From Mesorhabditis belari (Eukaryota; Nematoda; Chromadorea; Rhabditida; Rhabditidae): a DNA stretch of 64,000 nt. Position numbers and translations under genes: made by a program. The DNA is taken from contig CAUEEP010000736.1 of NCBI GenBank assembly GCA_958450365.1, forward strand, positions 3,716,001 through 3,780,000. Reading direction: 5' to 3'. Numbering within the stretch: position 1 is the stretch's first letter; the number at the start of each line of letters is the position of its first letter. The notes under the pieces were generated by a model. That model searched no databases. It saw nothing but the letters and a program-made list of their open reading frames with translations, and was not told where the DNA came from. Below are positions 21,240 through 32,600 of this stretch, in pieces.

Positions 21240-23760
21240 TGTTTTGTTGCACTTATTGAGATCTATCTATCGTACGGGGGGCGGTACTATTAGAGGTATT
21301 GCGGTAGTGGCATTTTTGACGCAAGTAGACTAGTTTCCGCAACTTGCCATAACTCTCTTCTAAGTCAGCCAATCTTTATGCTTTTGGTTTGATTTTGTAG
21401 ATCTCAATAAGTGCAACAAAATGAAACCAAAAGCATAAAGATTGGTCTACTTAGGAGAAAGTTATGGCGAGTTGAGCAAACGACCCAGTTGCGCAAATAA
21501 CCCAGTTATTGAATAGGCATAACCCTGCTAGTCTGTTCTTTAATTTAGAAATCAATGCATTAATTAAGTTAGCAATTCGTTAAGTTAAGAATTAATTAAA
21601 TTTCAAAAGAAGTTTAGCTTTAAACACACACTTATCTAAACCTCTTGACTTCTGATCTTTTCAATGTTTAATGAAATTTCAGTAGGCAGCCCTTTCCTCA
21701 TTTTAAACGTTGACTTCCAGAGAGATGGGTCAGAAATTCACTCTTTTCTAATACTTTCCTTTTAGTCTTTTCTTCCTATTTACACCATCAACCAATCCCC
21801 AAACAAAATTGCTTGGTTTTTCAAAGATCCTTGACTTTTTCTATTTAGCTTTTAAAATCTCTTTCTTTATCTTCTTTCTTTTTGTTTTCTCGGGTGGGAA
21901 TATCTAAATGAGCATCAATGGGCCCAAAGAAAGAATCAAATTTCAATCTAAATCTATTTCTAAGCTTTCTCGTATGTTGGATATTATTATATCCTGGAAT
22001 TATTGAGAATCTCTTGAAAATAGTCAACATTTTATTAATAATAACTTGATTTCCGCATTTTTTTTGCGCAATAGGGTTATTAGCGCAACTGGGTCGGTTG
22101 CGCAACTTGCCATAACTTTCTTCAAAGTTCTTCTTCTAACTTTCTTCTATCCAATCTTTATGCTTTTTTGCGCAACTGGGTTGCAATAAATTGCCATGGA
22201 AAAATTCCGTGATGACTCTTTTTAAAGTTTTAAAGTTATTCAGTCGTTTCAATGATTTGATGGGAAATTCGCTTTACTTGACGTGTAAAAAGGGGGTAGG
22301 CTAATTTCCGCAATTTTTTCAGGATTATTTGCGTAACTGGGTCGTTTGCCCAACTCGCCATAACTTTTTTCTAAGTGGACCAATCTTTATGCTTTTGGTT
22401 TCATTTTGTTGCACTTATTGAGATCTACAAAATGAAACCAAAAGCTTAAAGATTGAAGAAAGTTAGAAGAAGGACTTAGAAGAAAGAATCAAATTTCAAT
22501 CTAAATCTATTTCTAAGCTTTGTTAGATATTATTATATCCTAAAATTATTGAAAATCTCTTGAAGCTATTCAACATTTTGTTAATAATAAATAGAATTCT
22601 CTTTCCTTGAAGCTCTTTTCTCTTTGAAACTTTCTAGATCCTGTTTTGCAATCATCTCAATCTCATCTTTAACTTCTTTACTCAAAAATTGCATTCATTT
22701 ACAGAATTCCTTGTACTTTTCGTCTCTTAATTAGCAAATGCGATCATTTCCGAGAATTTATGTGAAATTGTAAGGTATTTTGTTGAGAAAATTGGCTCAC
22801 TTATTCAAGAAATTGATATTTTTAGATCAAAACAAACTCCTAACATGTTTTTTATACTATTATTTAATGAGTTATTGCTTGAAAATGAAAATATATTCTT
22901 TCTGGTGCATTTTTCTTCATCAATAACTCTAAAATGACTTGTTTTTATAAACAACTTACCTTTTTCAGAAATAAAGAACCCTTTGATCAAATAAATAAGC
23001 GGAAATGAATTTCAGAAGAAAGAATACTCTTTGGTCTTTAATGGAAAACGATATTTGGGGTAGACTAGTTTCCCCAACTTTTTTGCATTCCACTTTCAAT
23101 AATCTTGAATCCTTGACAGCTAATCACTTCCAATAATCTAGAATTCAATAATCCTTTAGGCAGTGAGCGCGGATGGTTTCAAATGCTTGGCTAACGACGG
23201 ATATTCATTTTTCGTTGCTCGCGTCTGGCATTCGTATGGAGGTTTTGATGAAACCGGCATTCAAAACATTAAGAACTCTAGAGCTGGTAAAGGAAAATTT
23301 GGTAGGCTAATTTGGTAGGCTAATTTCCGCCATTTTATTTGCGCAACTGGGTTATTTGCGCAACGGGGTCGTTTGCCCAACTCGCCATAACTCTCTTCTA
23401 AGTAGGCCAATCTTTATGCTTTTAGTGTCATTTTGTTGCACTTATTGAGTGTCATTTTGTTGCACTTATCTATCGTAGGGGGGGCGGTACTATTAGAGGT
23501 ATTGCGGTAGTGGCATTTTTGACGCAAGTAGGCTAATTTCCGCAACTTTTTTGCGCAACTTGCCATAACTCTCTTCTAAGTAGACCAATCTTTATGCTTT
23601 TGGTTTGATTTTGTAGATCTCAATAAGTGCAACAAAATGAAACCAAAAGCATAAAGATTGGTCCACTTAGAAAAAAGTTATGGCGAGTTGGGCAAACGAC
23701 CCAGTTACGCAAATGATCCAGTTGCGCAAAAAAATTGCGGAAATTAGCCTACCCCCGATA
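21240..23760. repeat. Cluster of foldback elements with TTTCCGCAA and TTGCGCAA motifs
   Basis: Related palindromes lie at about 21,338-21,510, 22,030-22,200 (partial), 22,295-22,450, 23,290-23,455 (partial) and 23,528-23,751 (most complete). The last begins GGCTAATTTCCGCAA and ends TTGCGGAAATTAGCC. Arms share CCAATCTTTATGCTTTTGGT. Next to two copies (21,275-21,330 and 23,480-23,515) lies the end of another MITE type, CGGTACTATTAGAGGTATTG. A separate duplication links 21,926-22,048 and 22,483-22,597. The only gene-derived sequence in the cluster is the exon at 23,160-23,286. Confidence 0.8.
23160..23286 (+). pseudogene. Orphan exon of a nematode lysozyme (lys family, GH25-like)
   Basis: Behind the acceptor CCTTTAG an open segment reads AVSADGFKCLANDGYSFFVA, then RVWHSYGGFDETGIQNIKNS, and ends RAG before GTAAAG. 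Nematode LYS-type lysozymes have this N-terminal pattern: a V-D/S start, F-C-L, GYSF, R-W-S-G and an NIKNA-AG helix. The splice sites and frame are intact, with no stop. I find neither the signal-peptide exon upstream nor the next exon (expected to go on with a Y-V-D-Y-FPC-like part). Both flanks are foldback repeats. It is a relic, or an exon of a gene whose other exons I could not see. Confidence 0.7.
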
Positions 23761-23875
23761 TTTCATTGAGCTATCGTTATAAGAACATAAAAGTTATTCA
23801 ATTAAATAAATACTTGTATTTCAGAATACTGTAGTAACTGAACTTGACTTAAATTTACATTTTTCTTTAAAGTTT

Positions 23876-24142
23876 TCAATCTTTTTTGTTTTGATTGCGT
23901 CCAAGAGCTTTGTTTTCTGATCTCCAAACTTTTTCACTCAATTCTTGAATCTGAAGCGTTTTCCAGTAAATCGACAAAGTAATTGGTCTGATTAAATGAA
24001 ATTTCTTCAGTTCATTTGTGGCTGTTGGTTTCATTTCTTCAATCAAATAACTCATTCCATTTACTCGCATTTCCCCGAGCAAGTTAGCGTTCTTATAATG
24101 GGATTTTCTAAGAAATTTGCGCTTTTTCCTTTGTGCTTTCAT
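23876..24142 (-). CDS. Hypothetical small protein, weak
   Basis: An 88-codon minus-strand frame, Lys-rich at the N-terminus (MKAQRKKRKFLRK), with a more regular second half (FHLIRPITLSIYWKTLQIQ, then ELSEKVWRSENKALG) and a Lys/Asn-rich end. I recognise no family and see no splice sites or trans-splice acceptor at the start. It may be chance, but its composition is less biased than the neighbouring shadow frames. Confidence 0.2.
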   Translation of the reverse strand: MKAQRKKRKFLRKSHYKNANLLGEMRVNGMSYLIEEMKPTATNELKKFHLIRPITLSIYWKTLQIQELSEKVWRSENKALGRNQNKKD

Positions 24143-24761
24143 TTATCCCCGTTAAAAATTAATAAATATTTGCTGATGAGATTTTTTGGCAAAATTTTTC
24201 TTTAAACTTTTGGTACGGGATTTTTGTATTGTTTTAGACAAAGAAGTTATAGTTTTCTCTACGAAAATTGAATCAAAAAGCTATTTCTTTGAAAGAAAAT
24301 AAGAAAATTTGATTTTTTTTATGGTCAAAAATCGTTAGATTCTTTAGTTTTGTCAGAATTTCGAAAGACTTCATTATTCGATCTATCCAAGCTGTTTCGT
24401 AGCAGATTTTTCATGGTTCATTGTTCCCAAAACAACCTGGATTCTTCCAAGTTTAATTTAGATTTTTATTCGAGCTTTTTGCCGTCTTCAAGCATAAAAA
24501 AACATTTTCTTTTCCTTTTGCTTAGTAATTTTGAAAGTTTTTGATTAATTTTTGCTTTTAAGAACTAGCCGTGCTTTCTTTTCATTCTAATCCATCAAGA
24601 GTCACTTGTAATTAACTTGAGTAAAGGATAAGATCTCAGATTTTTCAAGAGAACTCTACGTAATAAGGAACGGCTGGGATACTCAAAGGGAGAACATCTA
24701 GAAATAGAGTCTTAGATCTTTAGATAAAGTTCTAAAAGTAGTCTACTATAGATAAAAGGGA
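24143..24761. other. Intergenic, nothing recognised
   Basis: AT-rich with no supported exon or repeat. Confidence 0.5.
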
Positions 24762-24930
24762 AGTGTCTGTCTGTCTGTCTCTTTGTCTGTTTGTCTGTCT
24801 GTTTGTTTGTCCCTCTGTCTGTCTGTTTGTCTGTCTGTTTGTCTGTCCCTCTGTTTTTCTGTCTGTCTGTCTGTCTGTTTGTTTGTATGCGCGAATTCTC
24901 GGCTCCCCGTGGGCCGATTTGAATGAACTT
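24762..24930. repeat. GTCT microsatellite with conserved 3' block, copy 1
   Basis: A run of GTCT/GTTT units (about 24,765-24,880) is followed by TATGCGCGAATTCTCGGCTC, then CCCGTGGGCCGATTT. The same non-repetitive block follows the second run at 25,363-25,650, so the run and the block move or are kept together. Confidence 0.85.
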
Positions 24931-25069
24931 TTTGATTAGCTAGGGAATTTCATATAGTTTTACATCTGCTATTTCGTTTTTCAATCTTTGAGATCGTTTT
25001 TTGTAGAAATCGGAAAAGCCGCTAAACCACGCCCCTTTGCCTTTAGTGACTTTTGGGAGGGCGTGGCCG

Positions 25070-25135
25070 AGCTGGCTAGAGTCCCGTCTACAAAATGACT
25101 GTATGTGCCGGGTTCGATCCCCATCCGTTCTAGAC
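25070..25135 (+). other. tRNA-like sequence (Ser/Leu-type arms), degenerate
   Basis: GCGTGGCCGAGCTGGCTAGA resembles a class II tRNA D-arm, and GCCGGGTTCGATCCCC is a good T-arm. The anticodon stem does not pair cleanly and the acceptor ends do not match. Probably a tRNA pseudogene or the head of a SINE. Confidence 0.45.
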
Positions 25136-25329
25136 TTTTGTTTAATGTTTTCAATTCTATGAAAAAGAAGTGACTGATCCGGATATTATTTTGAAGGATA
25201 GTCAAGTTGAGGACCGCAAAGCAGACACCTCAGACAATGGTTACGATCAATACTGTAGCTAATCAAAAACTGTCGCTATTTTGTAGTAGGTAAGAAAAAG
25301 ATTTCGCTACAACTATGCGCCAGCTTCTA

Positions 25330-25444
25330 CATTTTGTTATCTACTGTACATAAAAGGAATTGTTTGTCGGCCTGTCTGTCTGTCCATATGTCTGTCCGTC
25401 TGTCCGTTCGTCTGTCCGTCCGTCCGTCTGTCTGTCCGTCTGTC

Positions 25445-25476
<32 letters not shown>

Positions 25477-25501
25477 CGTCTGTCTGTCCGTCTGTCTGTC
25501 C

Positions 25502-25536
<35 letters not shown>

Positions 25537-25700
25537 CGTATGTCTGTCCGTCTGTCTGTCCGTCTGTCCGTCTGTCTGTCTGTCCGTCTGTCTGTCCGTT
25601 CGTCTGTCTGTCCCTCTGCCCGTCTGCCTGTCCGTTCGTCTGTCAGTGTGTACGCGCGAGTTCTCGGCTCTCCGTGGGCCGATTTATATGATTTTTAGTT
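25330..25700. repeat. GTCY microsatellite with conserved 3' block, copy 2
   Basis: About 70 units of GTCT, GTCC and GTTC from 25,363 to 25,650, followed by TACGCGCGAGTTCTCGGCTC and TCCGTGGGCCGATTT. The Cys/Leu/Ser/Val open frames on both phases come only from the 4-base period. Confidence 0.9.
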
Positions 25701-26279
25701 TCTTATGCTTAGAATTCTATGTAATGTGCATCTCATATTTTGTTTTTTAAAAAGCAAAAGTCACCACACAGCTTACGCAGCGTACACAGCCCGGTAAAAA
25801 TCCAATCGATTTTATGCCGAACTATGCAAAACCCCAAGCAACCAGCGAGAAAAGCGGCGTTAACCATTAGCCACTTTTTCCCGCTTGTTTTATTATATTT
25901 TAATACGTACAAGGTTTATCATTCATTTTTACTTTTATTTTCAAACATCATCGAGCGTTCTTTGTCCCAAGAATTGCCCCACAAAGTGCCTTCATATGAG
26001 CCGTTTCTCGAAACATTCCCAAAAATGAAAAACAAGGAAAGACGCTTTAGAGACATTCAGCAGGAAACTCTTCCCCTTATCCTTTTTGCTAATAATTAGC
26101 ACTTGACTGAAGCCAAGACTTAGCCAACATTCTCAAAATTGATTTCAAAACTTTGGTCTCTTAAACTTTTCTGTTCCGTGGCCAGCTTTGGATTTTAGAT
26201 TCTAGGTTTTTAAGGGCTTTTTTTAAAAGTTTATTAACCCATCCCCAATCTTGTAGACAATTGTAATGAATTCTGTTTT
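25701..26279. other. Intergenic, nothing recognised
   Basis: An open + strand frame (25,740-26,099) has no family resemblance and no splice context. I do not support a gene. Confidence 0.4.
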
Positions 26280-26750
26280 TAAAATGTAAATCCAAAGATT
26301 TCAAAGATTATTCTGTGCAATTCTGCGTTGCCAACGTTCGCCTTTTTGCCTAATAATTGAATTTACTTCGGCTTTTGCGCGACCTCAAAAAGATGAAATA
26401 GAAAAAAGTTTTGTACCAATCGATAGAGAAAGACTTGGTGCGTCTAATGATACCAAGCATATTTAAATTGGACAGCTCAACACCAAGATATTTGAGCTCA
26501 AAGAAAGATTGCCAATGGCAAAAGGGGCGGAGCTTATCAGATATCCGATAACCTCTCCAAGTCACTCCATTGCAACCAAATTCGACTGACAACTAGCCTC
26601 GTTTTCCTAGAGCCAATTTAAAATGTAAATCCAAAGATTTCAAAGATTATTCTGTGCAATTCTGTGTCGCCAACGTTCGCCTTTTTGCCTAATAATTGAA
26701 TTTACTTCGGCTTTTGCGCGACCTCAAAAAGATGAAATAGAAAAAAGTCG
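26280..26750. repeat. Target sequence duplicated around a foldback insertion
   Basis: Bases 26,280-26,403 (AAAATGTAAATCCAAAGATT through AAGATGAAATAGAAAAAAG) are repeated almost exactly at 26,623-26,750. Between them sits a foldback-family member (26,404-26,622) that recurs at 29,945-30,245 and 41,085-41,312. A 124-base flank duplication is far too long for a transposon target-site duplication. Confidence 0.8.
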
Positions 26751-26977
26751 ATTCTTTTTTAAACTCAAGAAATTATGCAAAAGTTGCTAATTCTAGAGCT
26801 ATTTTAAACTTTTAAGGCTTTAAAGTGTGAAAGAAACTAAAAACTGAGATGTTTTGAAGAATTCTATGACATCTTTGCTGATTTGGTTATGTTTTTGTAT
26901 CCATTTGACTCTTTTTTTTTCCCCATTTCTCTTTGTAAGCTCTTGTTAGCAAAATGTAATTAAAAATTCTATGGACT

Positions 26978-27180
26978 CTGTGTTATTTTCTGTTTTAATT
27001 CTAAGGCTTAACTAGGAAGTTCTGTCTTTTTTAATTCTTTATAAGCAAATATGTCTTCAAGAGCTTTTCTGCTATGTTCTACTGTGTTATTTTCTGTTTT
27101 AATTCTAAGGCTTAACTAGGGAGTTCTGTTTTTTAATTCTTTATAAGCCAATCCTTCAAGAGCTTTTCTGTTATGTTCTA
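26978..27180. repeat. 100-base tandem duplication
   Basis: TGTGTTATTTTCTGTTTTAA through GAGCTTTTCTGYTATGTTCTA occurs twice, back to back, with small differences. Confidence 0.85.
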
Positions 27181-27591
27181 TTGACAAAACGAATCCCCGA
27201 TCCCCGAGCTTACTATGGGTTAACGATCAATCCCAAATGAATACGAATAGCTAAACTTTCGAAATTGTTTCGAGAAATTTGCCAAGTTCTGAGTTTCTTT
27301 TTTGACTAGAAAGTTTTGTCTGGACTTATGACTTATGACTGTCTCCTATAGGAATTAAGCAATCTAAAGAGTTTGCGTTTCTGTTTGCATTTAAAGAGTT
27401 TCCCATATATAGTGTTGCGCTTTTTTTTTCATCGATCTTTTTGACTTTCTAAGCTGGAAAACAAAAATTGATCATAAAATATACGTGTAATTTTGCATAG
27501 AATAGAAAAACCGTAATATTTTTTAATGACTTTGACAACTAGAGTGTGCTTTTCTCAATTCATGCTTTCTAAAAAGTGCTTAAACTACATA
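27181..27591. other. Intergenic, nothing recognised
   Basis: AT-rich, no supported feature. Confidence 0.5.
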
Positions 27592-27858
27592 CCGTAAATA
27601 CTGTAATAGTATCCCACCCCCCCTCGTACAGTTACGTAGTCGCAAAATTTTTTAGTATTTCATTTTTTTTCAGAGCGCCTATACTTTCAAAAAATGTGTC
27701 TTTGGTGTCAAAAAAATAGCCCTGAATTTCAGCTATTTTTTGATACCTAAGTGCGCATTGTAGCATAAACCAGTGTCAAGAAAAACTCGTTCAAAGCTAG
27801 ACTACGCAACTCTCCGTACCGTCATTATGGGGTTGGGGTACTATTACAGTATTTACGG
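27592..27858. mobile_element. MITE with CCGTAAATACTGTAATAGTA ends
   Basis: Inverted ends CCGTAAATACTGTAATAGTA are flanked by TA. The inner arms share TCGCAAAATTTTTTAGTATT-like and AGCTATTTTTTGATACC sequence. The relative at 52,008-52,428 has an internal duplication. End sequence and the following C-run resemble the 2,463 and 49,206 MITEs. Confidence 0.85.
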
Positions 27859-28017
27859 TAGTTCATAAGTAGAAAGTTACTTTCATTTTTCAAAGTTTCT
27901 TTTCTTTTCATCTTCTTTCTTACGTTCTTTCACTAAAGAAAACGAATTAACCTTGGTAGATTTTTAAAAATATCGAAAATATACAGAAAAAAACTGTCCT
28001 GGCAATGGCACAGTGTA

Positions 28018-28312
28018 GAGTGTGTTCCTTGCGAGTAAATAATTACTCGAGTAAAATTTGCATGAGTAATTTTTACTCGATTAATCGACGTTTTTCGCCG
28101 AGTAACTACGAGTCAATCCTCTTTACACGCCGAGTAAATTGAATATCTTTACTTGTGAAGGGAATTTGGCACCAAATCAATTAAACAGTTGAATATCTTT
28201 AAAAGAAAATTTTTTTCGCGTCAATTTTTACAATAATTTGCGCTAAAAGTATGGTATTTTTTTCTCAAGTGTGCTTTTTTAAAAAAACGCATTACTCGTG
28301 AGGAACACACTC
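28018..28312. mobile_element. MITE rich in ACTCG motifs, copy 1
   Basis: Begins GAGTGTGTTCCTTGCGAGTA and ends ATTACTCGTGAGGAACACAC plus TC, an inverted pair. Inside are repeated GAGTAA/TTACTC motifs. A second copy follows directly at 28,325. Confidence 0.85.
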
Positions 28313-28324
28313 AAGTGGTGACTA

Positions 28325-28624
28325 GAGTGTGATCCTCGGGAGTAAATAATTACTCGAGTAAAATTGCCTGATTGATTTTTACTTGATTAATTGACCTTTT
28401 TTGGTCGAGTAACTACGAGTCAATCCTCTTTACACGCCGAGTAAATTGAATATCTTTACATTTGAAGGGAATTTGCCATCAAATCATTTAAACGACTGAA
28501 TATCTTCAAATAGAGCGGTTTATAAGTTGAAGCTCGTGATTTTTTCGCGTCAATTTTTTGCAATAATTTTCGCCAAAAGTATGGTATTTTTTGCCAAGTG
28601 TACGTTTTTAAAAACGTATTACTC
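28325..28624. mobile_element. MITE rich in ACTCG motifs, copy 2 (truncated)
   Basis: Parallel to the copy at 28,018, including CGAGTAACTACGAGTCAATC and ACACGCCGAGTAAATTGAAT. It stops at ATTACTCGTG, just before the expected GAGGAACACAC end, where unrelated sequence begins. Confidence 0.8.
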
Positions 28625-28625
28625 G

Positions 28626-29100
28626 TGTCAGCTCCGAGACAAACTGATATTTTAGTCACTATTGTTATTATTGAATGCTTTCTCTAATCTTATGCAAATG
28701 TGTTCTCCTCATCTGCTTATCCCTTTTATTGCCGAGAAGGGGCGGTCCTTAGGATTGCCTAGGAGGGCAAGTGAGACTCTCATTAGGAGTCCCTCCTTCC
28801 CCTTACACTCATTTTTAATCTATTCATCTTATTGTATTACTGTAAATAAAGATATGTATCTTCCGGGTCTATGCAACTGCAGTGCAGCTACAGGTCGGTC
28901 ATTTCACAGGGACTCCCCTCTAATACGTTGGAGGAGTTGAGTTGGGTTGTCGGGGTGTTAGAGATGGCGGGATATCAAAAGGGATCCGCTCTCTTTAACA
29001 TAACCCAAATTCTAGTCCACATCCGTTTACACCTAGGAACGTATACTCGCGAGAAACTCTAAATCCTATATATGGGATAGCCTGCAAGTTAGTAAGCCAG
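28626..29100 (+). other. Possible LTR-like block
   Basis: The block starts TGTCAGCTCCGAGAC exactly where the preceding MITE is cut. It has a GC-rich middle unlike its surroundings, an AATAAA at about 28,846 and a further GC-rich stretch to about 29,060. A solo LTR of a retrotransposon would look like this, but I find no clear CA end, target duplication or second copy. Confidence 0.25.
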
Positions 29101-29671
29101 TTGGTGAGGATTCTTATTGCAATGATTCTTCACAGCTAGGCTGGTCATGATTACATTTTTGTTTCTTATTTCCTGACTAGTTGATGCTTCTTGTTAGTCG
29201 CTTTCTCTTGATAAATATTTTCATTTTCTCATATTGCCCTTTAGTCTTCGATTTGCTCATTTACGAGAAAACAGGTGCAATTCAAACACCATTACAGCTA
29301 CTAACAGTCAATCATTACAGCTACTACTGGAAAGATTTTTGTTTAGCCAATTTGCACAGCTTTTTCTAGACAGATTCTAAAAATATAGCTAATTTCTAGA
29401 ATTTTAAAGGAAATCTTGAAACTCAAACAAATCTTTTTCCATCTATTTCTCATTTGCAAAATTCCAATCTCTGCATGTTTTATTCACAAAAAAAACATGC
29501 AAACTCTTCTTTTTAGCTCACTTTTTAGTGAGGTAAGCTGATACTTTCAGAGTTTCCCTCTTGCTAAAATCCAGTTTTTACAAATTAAACCTTTGTTTAT
29601 TTTTGTGTTTTTGCTATCATTTTCAAAACTTGACTGTTTTCTTTATTGGACTTGTAGCCTTCTCATTCCAG
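29101..29671. promoter_or_regulatory. Upstream region of the Srd receptor gene
   Basis: AT-rich, ending in TCTCATTCCAG directly before the ATG at 29,672. That pyrimidine-AG is a likely spliced-leader acceptor. No TATA box stands out. Confidence 0.45.
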
Positions 29672-32600
29672 ATGGTGGTCGAATTGCTAGCGAACAGCTT
29701 TGGCTCGTCTCAATACCGGAACACCTCGCAAAACAATCTCACTGCAATTCAAATCGAATACCGAAAGTTGACCGATTTCTATGATCAATTTTTCACGATT
29801 TTCTATTGGATCGCTGGAACGATTGCTATTCCGATGAATGTTCTCTTGTTGTATTTGATTATCAAGAAAAGTCCACCGTCGTTGAAGGTTTCTTTGCCTT
29901 ACAATCTACAAATCGAATAAGCCTAGCCAACTCAATAGCCCAATCCAAATGATTGTCACATTTGATAAGCCCTTTGTCATTGGCAATCTAACTTTGAGCT
30001 CAAATTTCTTGGTGTTGGTCTGTCCAATTTAAATAGTTTTTTGTACCAATCGATAGAGAAAGACTTGGCGCATCTAATGATACCAAGCATATTTAAATTG
30101 GACAGCTCAACACCAAGATATTTGAGCTCAAAGTAAGATTTCTAATGGCAAAAGGGGTGGAGCATATCAGATGTCCGATCACCACTCCAAATCACTCCAT
30201 TGCAAACAAATTCGACTGACAACTAGCCTCGTTTTCCTAGAGCCAATTCTTTAAACTTTTCAAGCTAAACTTTTAGATATTTAAGCCAAACGAAATCAAT
30301 TTCTAAACTCATTTATTTGAGAAAAACCCCTTTTTTGAGGTTCGAGGTGATTTGTACTCTCTGGGACTTCAAAAAAGCATCTTCTGGCATCCTAGGTATG
30401 GGGTAACCTAGGTATGGGGTAACCTAGGTATGGGGTAACCTAGGTATGGGGTAACCTAGGTATGGGGTAACCTAGGTATGGGGTAACCTAGGTATGGGGT
30501 AACCTAGGTATGGGGTAACCTAGGTATGGGGTAACCTAGGTATGGGGTAACCTAGGTATGGGGTAACCTAGGTATGGGGTAACCTAGGTATTGGGTAACC
30601 TGAAGTGTAAAAGTCAAAAAGCTTACAGAATTGACGGTGCTTTTATCAGTGCTAAATAAAGAAATTGTTTCGATAGTTAAATTGATCAATCAAACAACAA
30701 TTTCCCCTAGAATTTCGTCTATAAAATTGATTTTTAGGTCTACAAAGTCTTGCTATTGAATCAATGCATAACGGATTTATTCTACGCACTTTCGATCACT
30801 TTTCTACAACCGAGGTGAGTGTGATCAAATTTATTCTCAAGCTTTTCGTTGAACCCAATTCCAGAATAATCCCCAACAAATGGGCGTTCGCCTACGTGGC
30901 GCTAGGACCAGTGAAATATCTTGGCTCTGAGTTCGCCTATGAGACATATTGTGTACAGTTACATTCGATTTTCTACACCTTTCTATCATTTCCGCTGTCT
31001 TTTGGATTCAGGTGCGTTGTTTAGACAAAAAAAAGGGGTGAATTGAGTGAATTCTAGCTAAGGTAAGCTAGTAAAACATTATGATCTATTTAACAATGAC
31101 AATGATCCCTATAATCCCTCCTCCTGACAATGATCCCTATAATACAATGACAATTATCCCTATAATCCTCTAAAATTTCTCTAAAATTTCAATTTTAGAT
31201 CCTCTAAAATCCTCAAAGATCTCAAGATCCTTAAATCCTTTAAAATTTCAATTTTAGATACTATGTCTTAGTGCGACCTGTACCACAAATCAAAAGTCTA
31301 ATAATGCTCTTGCTCTCCCTATGGAGCATTGCTATTTTTCAGCATGTAAGTGCAAAAGAATTGCTCTTTATTAACTTTTCTTCTAGGTGTCATTCATTTT
31401 CTCTGAATGGGATTCAAAAAAAGTGTTAGCTTACTTGGCAATCAATAAGCCTCACTACAATATGAGTGGCTTGATTGTTAGTGGAAATCATATGTTGGAA
31501 AAGGTATTGGAGATAAAGTTGCTAAAATTTTAAAGTCTAGCCAATGACATCTTTCGTTTTGGCAACCATCGTACTACCGATGTTCCCCATCTACGTCCTT
31601 GTTGTCTATTTTTATTATAAAGTTGAAGGATTCCTCACGGCTAATGCTGATGTAAGCTTTGATACGCTTTAGTTTATGATTTACATTAATTAATTACGTT
31701 TTTCAAGACTTTGACTCTAAAATTTAGAAACTTCGAGCACAAACAGTGAAAGGACATCGGCGATTACTTATGGTAAACTTGTAGAGTCATTTTCTGTAAT
31801 TATTTTAATTAAGGCATTAACAATTCAAGCAGCTCTACCGGTGTTCACAATTTTCCCACCAATCGGAATCTACGGTCTTTACCATTTGGAGCTGATAAAT
31901 GTGACTGTTATTGAGTACCTCGTTTATGTCCTTTTTGCCTTCTATCCAGCTTTCAGGTTAGTAAATCGGCATGAACTAGAAATAGAAACAAGACTGAATA
32001 AAGTAAAGAAATGAATGTCAAAGAGTTTGGAACCAAGGAGGAATCGAACTTCGACCTTCTGTTTGAGCTATCGGCGTCATCAGATGAGCATTAGATGCTT
32101 TGAGCATTAGATGCTTTGAGCATTAGATGCTTTGAGCATTAGATGCTTTGAGCATTAGATGCTTTGAGCATTAGATGCTTTGAGCATTAGATGCTTTGAG
32201 CATTAGATGCTTTGAGCATTTGAGCATCTGAGCTATCGGAATCTTCTTTGCCAAAGAATAAATAGGAAAGACAAGAGAAAGAAAGAAAGAGAAGAAGTTA
32301 GAGTCATTGATCATGAGAAACTCTTGAAATAAGACAAAATCAACTTTAGCTGTAAACAAGGCTTTCTTAGAATCCAAATCATCGTCTAAAGCATTTTGTA
32401 CATTTGTACGTCTAAAGCTTGTAAAATAAACGCAAATCATTACTGTCAAGATTTTAGTCCAATGATTACAATCTATTTCGTCAAACCGTACAATATGGCG
32501 ATTCAGCGAGCAACTGGTCTCTATGTGCGCAGGTGAGAAATTGCCAAATGATTTACCTTCAACTCTATGTTCTTTTATCAAAGATCTCAAGATTTAAAAC

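Noticed and set aside
25334..25750. Cys/Leu/Ser/Val-rich frames, could look like a Cys-rich secreted protein
   Set aside because: Created by the 4-base GTCT/GTCC run; two overlapping frames show the same pattern.
30393..30600. Regular 16-base repeats as a CRISPR array
   Set aside because: Direct head-to-tail units without spacers in an intron of a eukaryotic gene.
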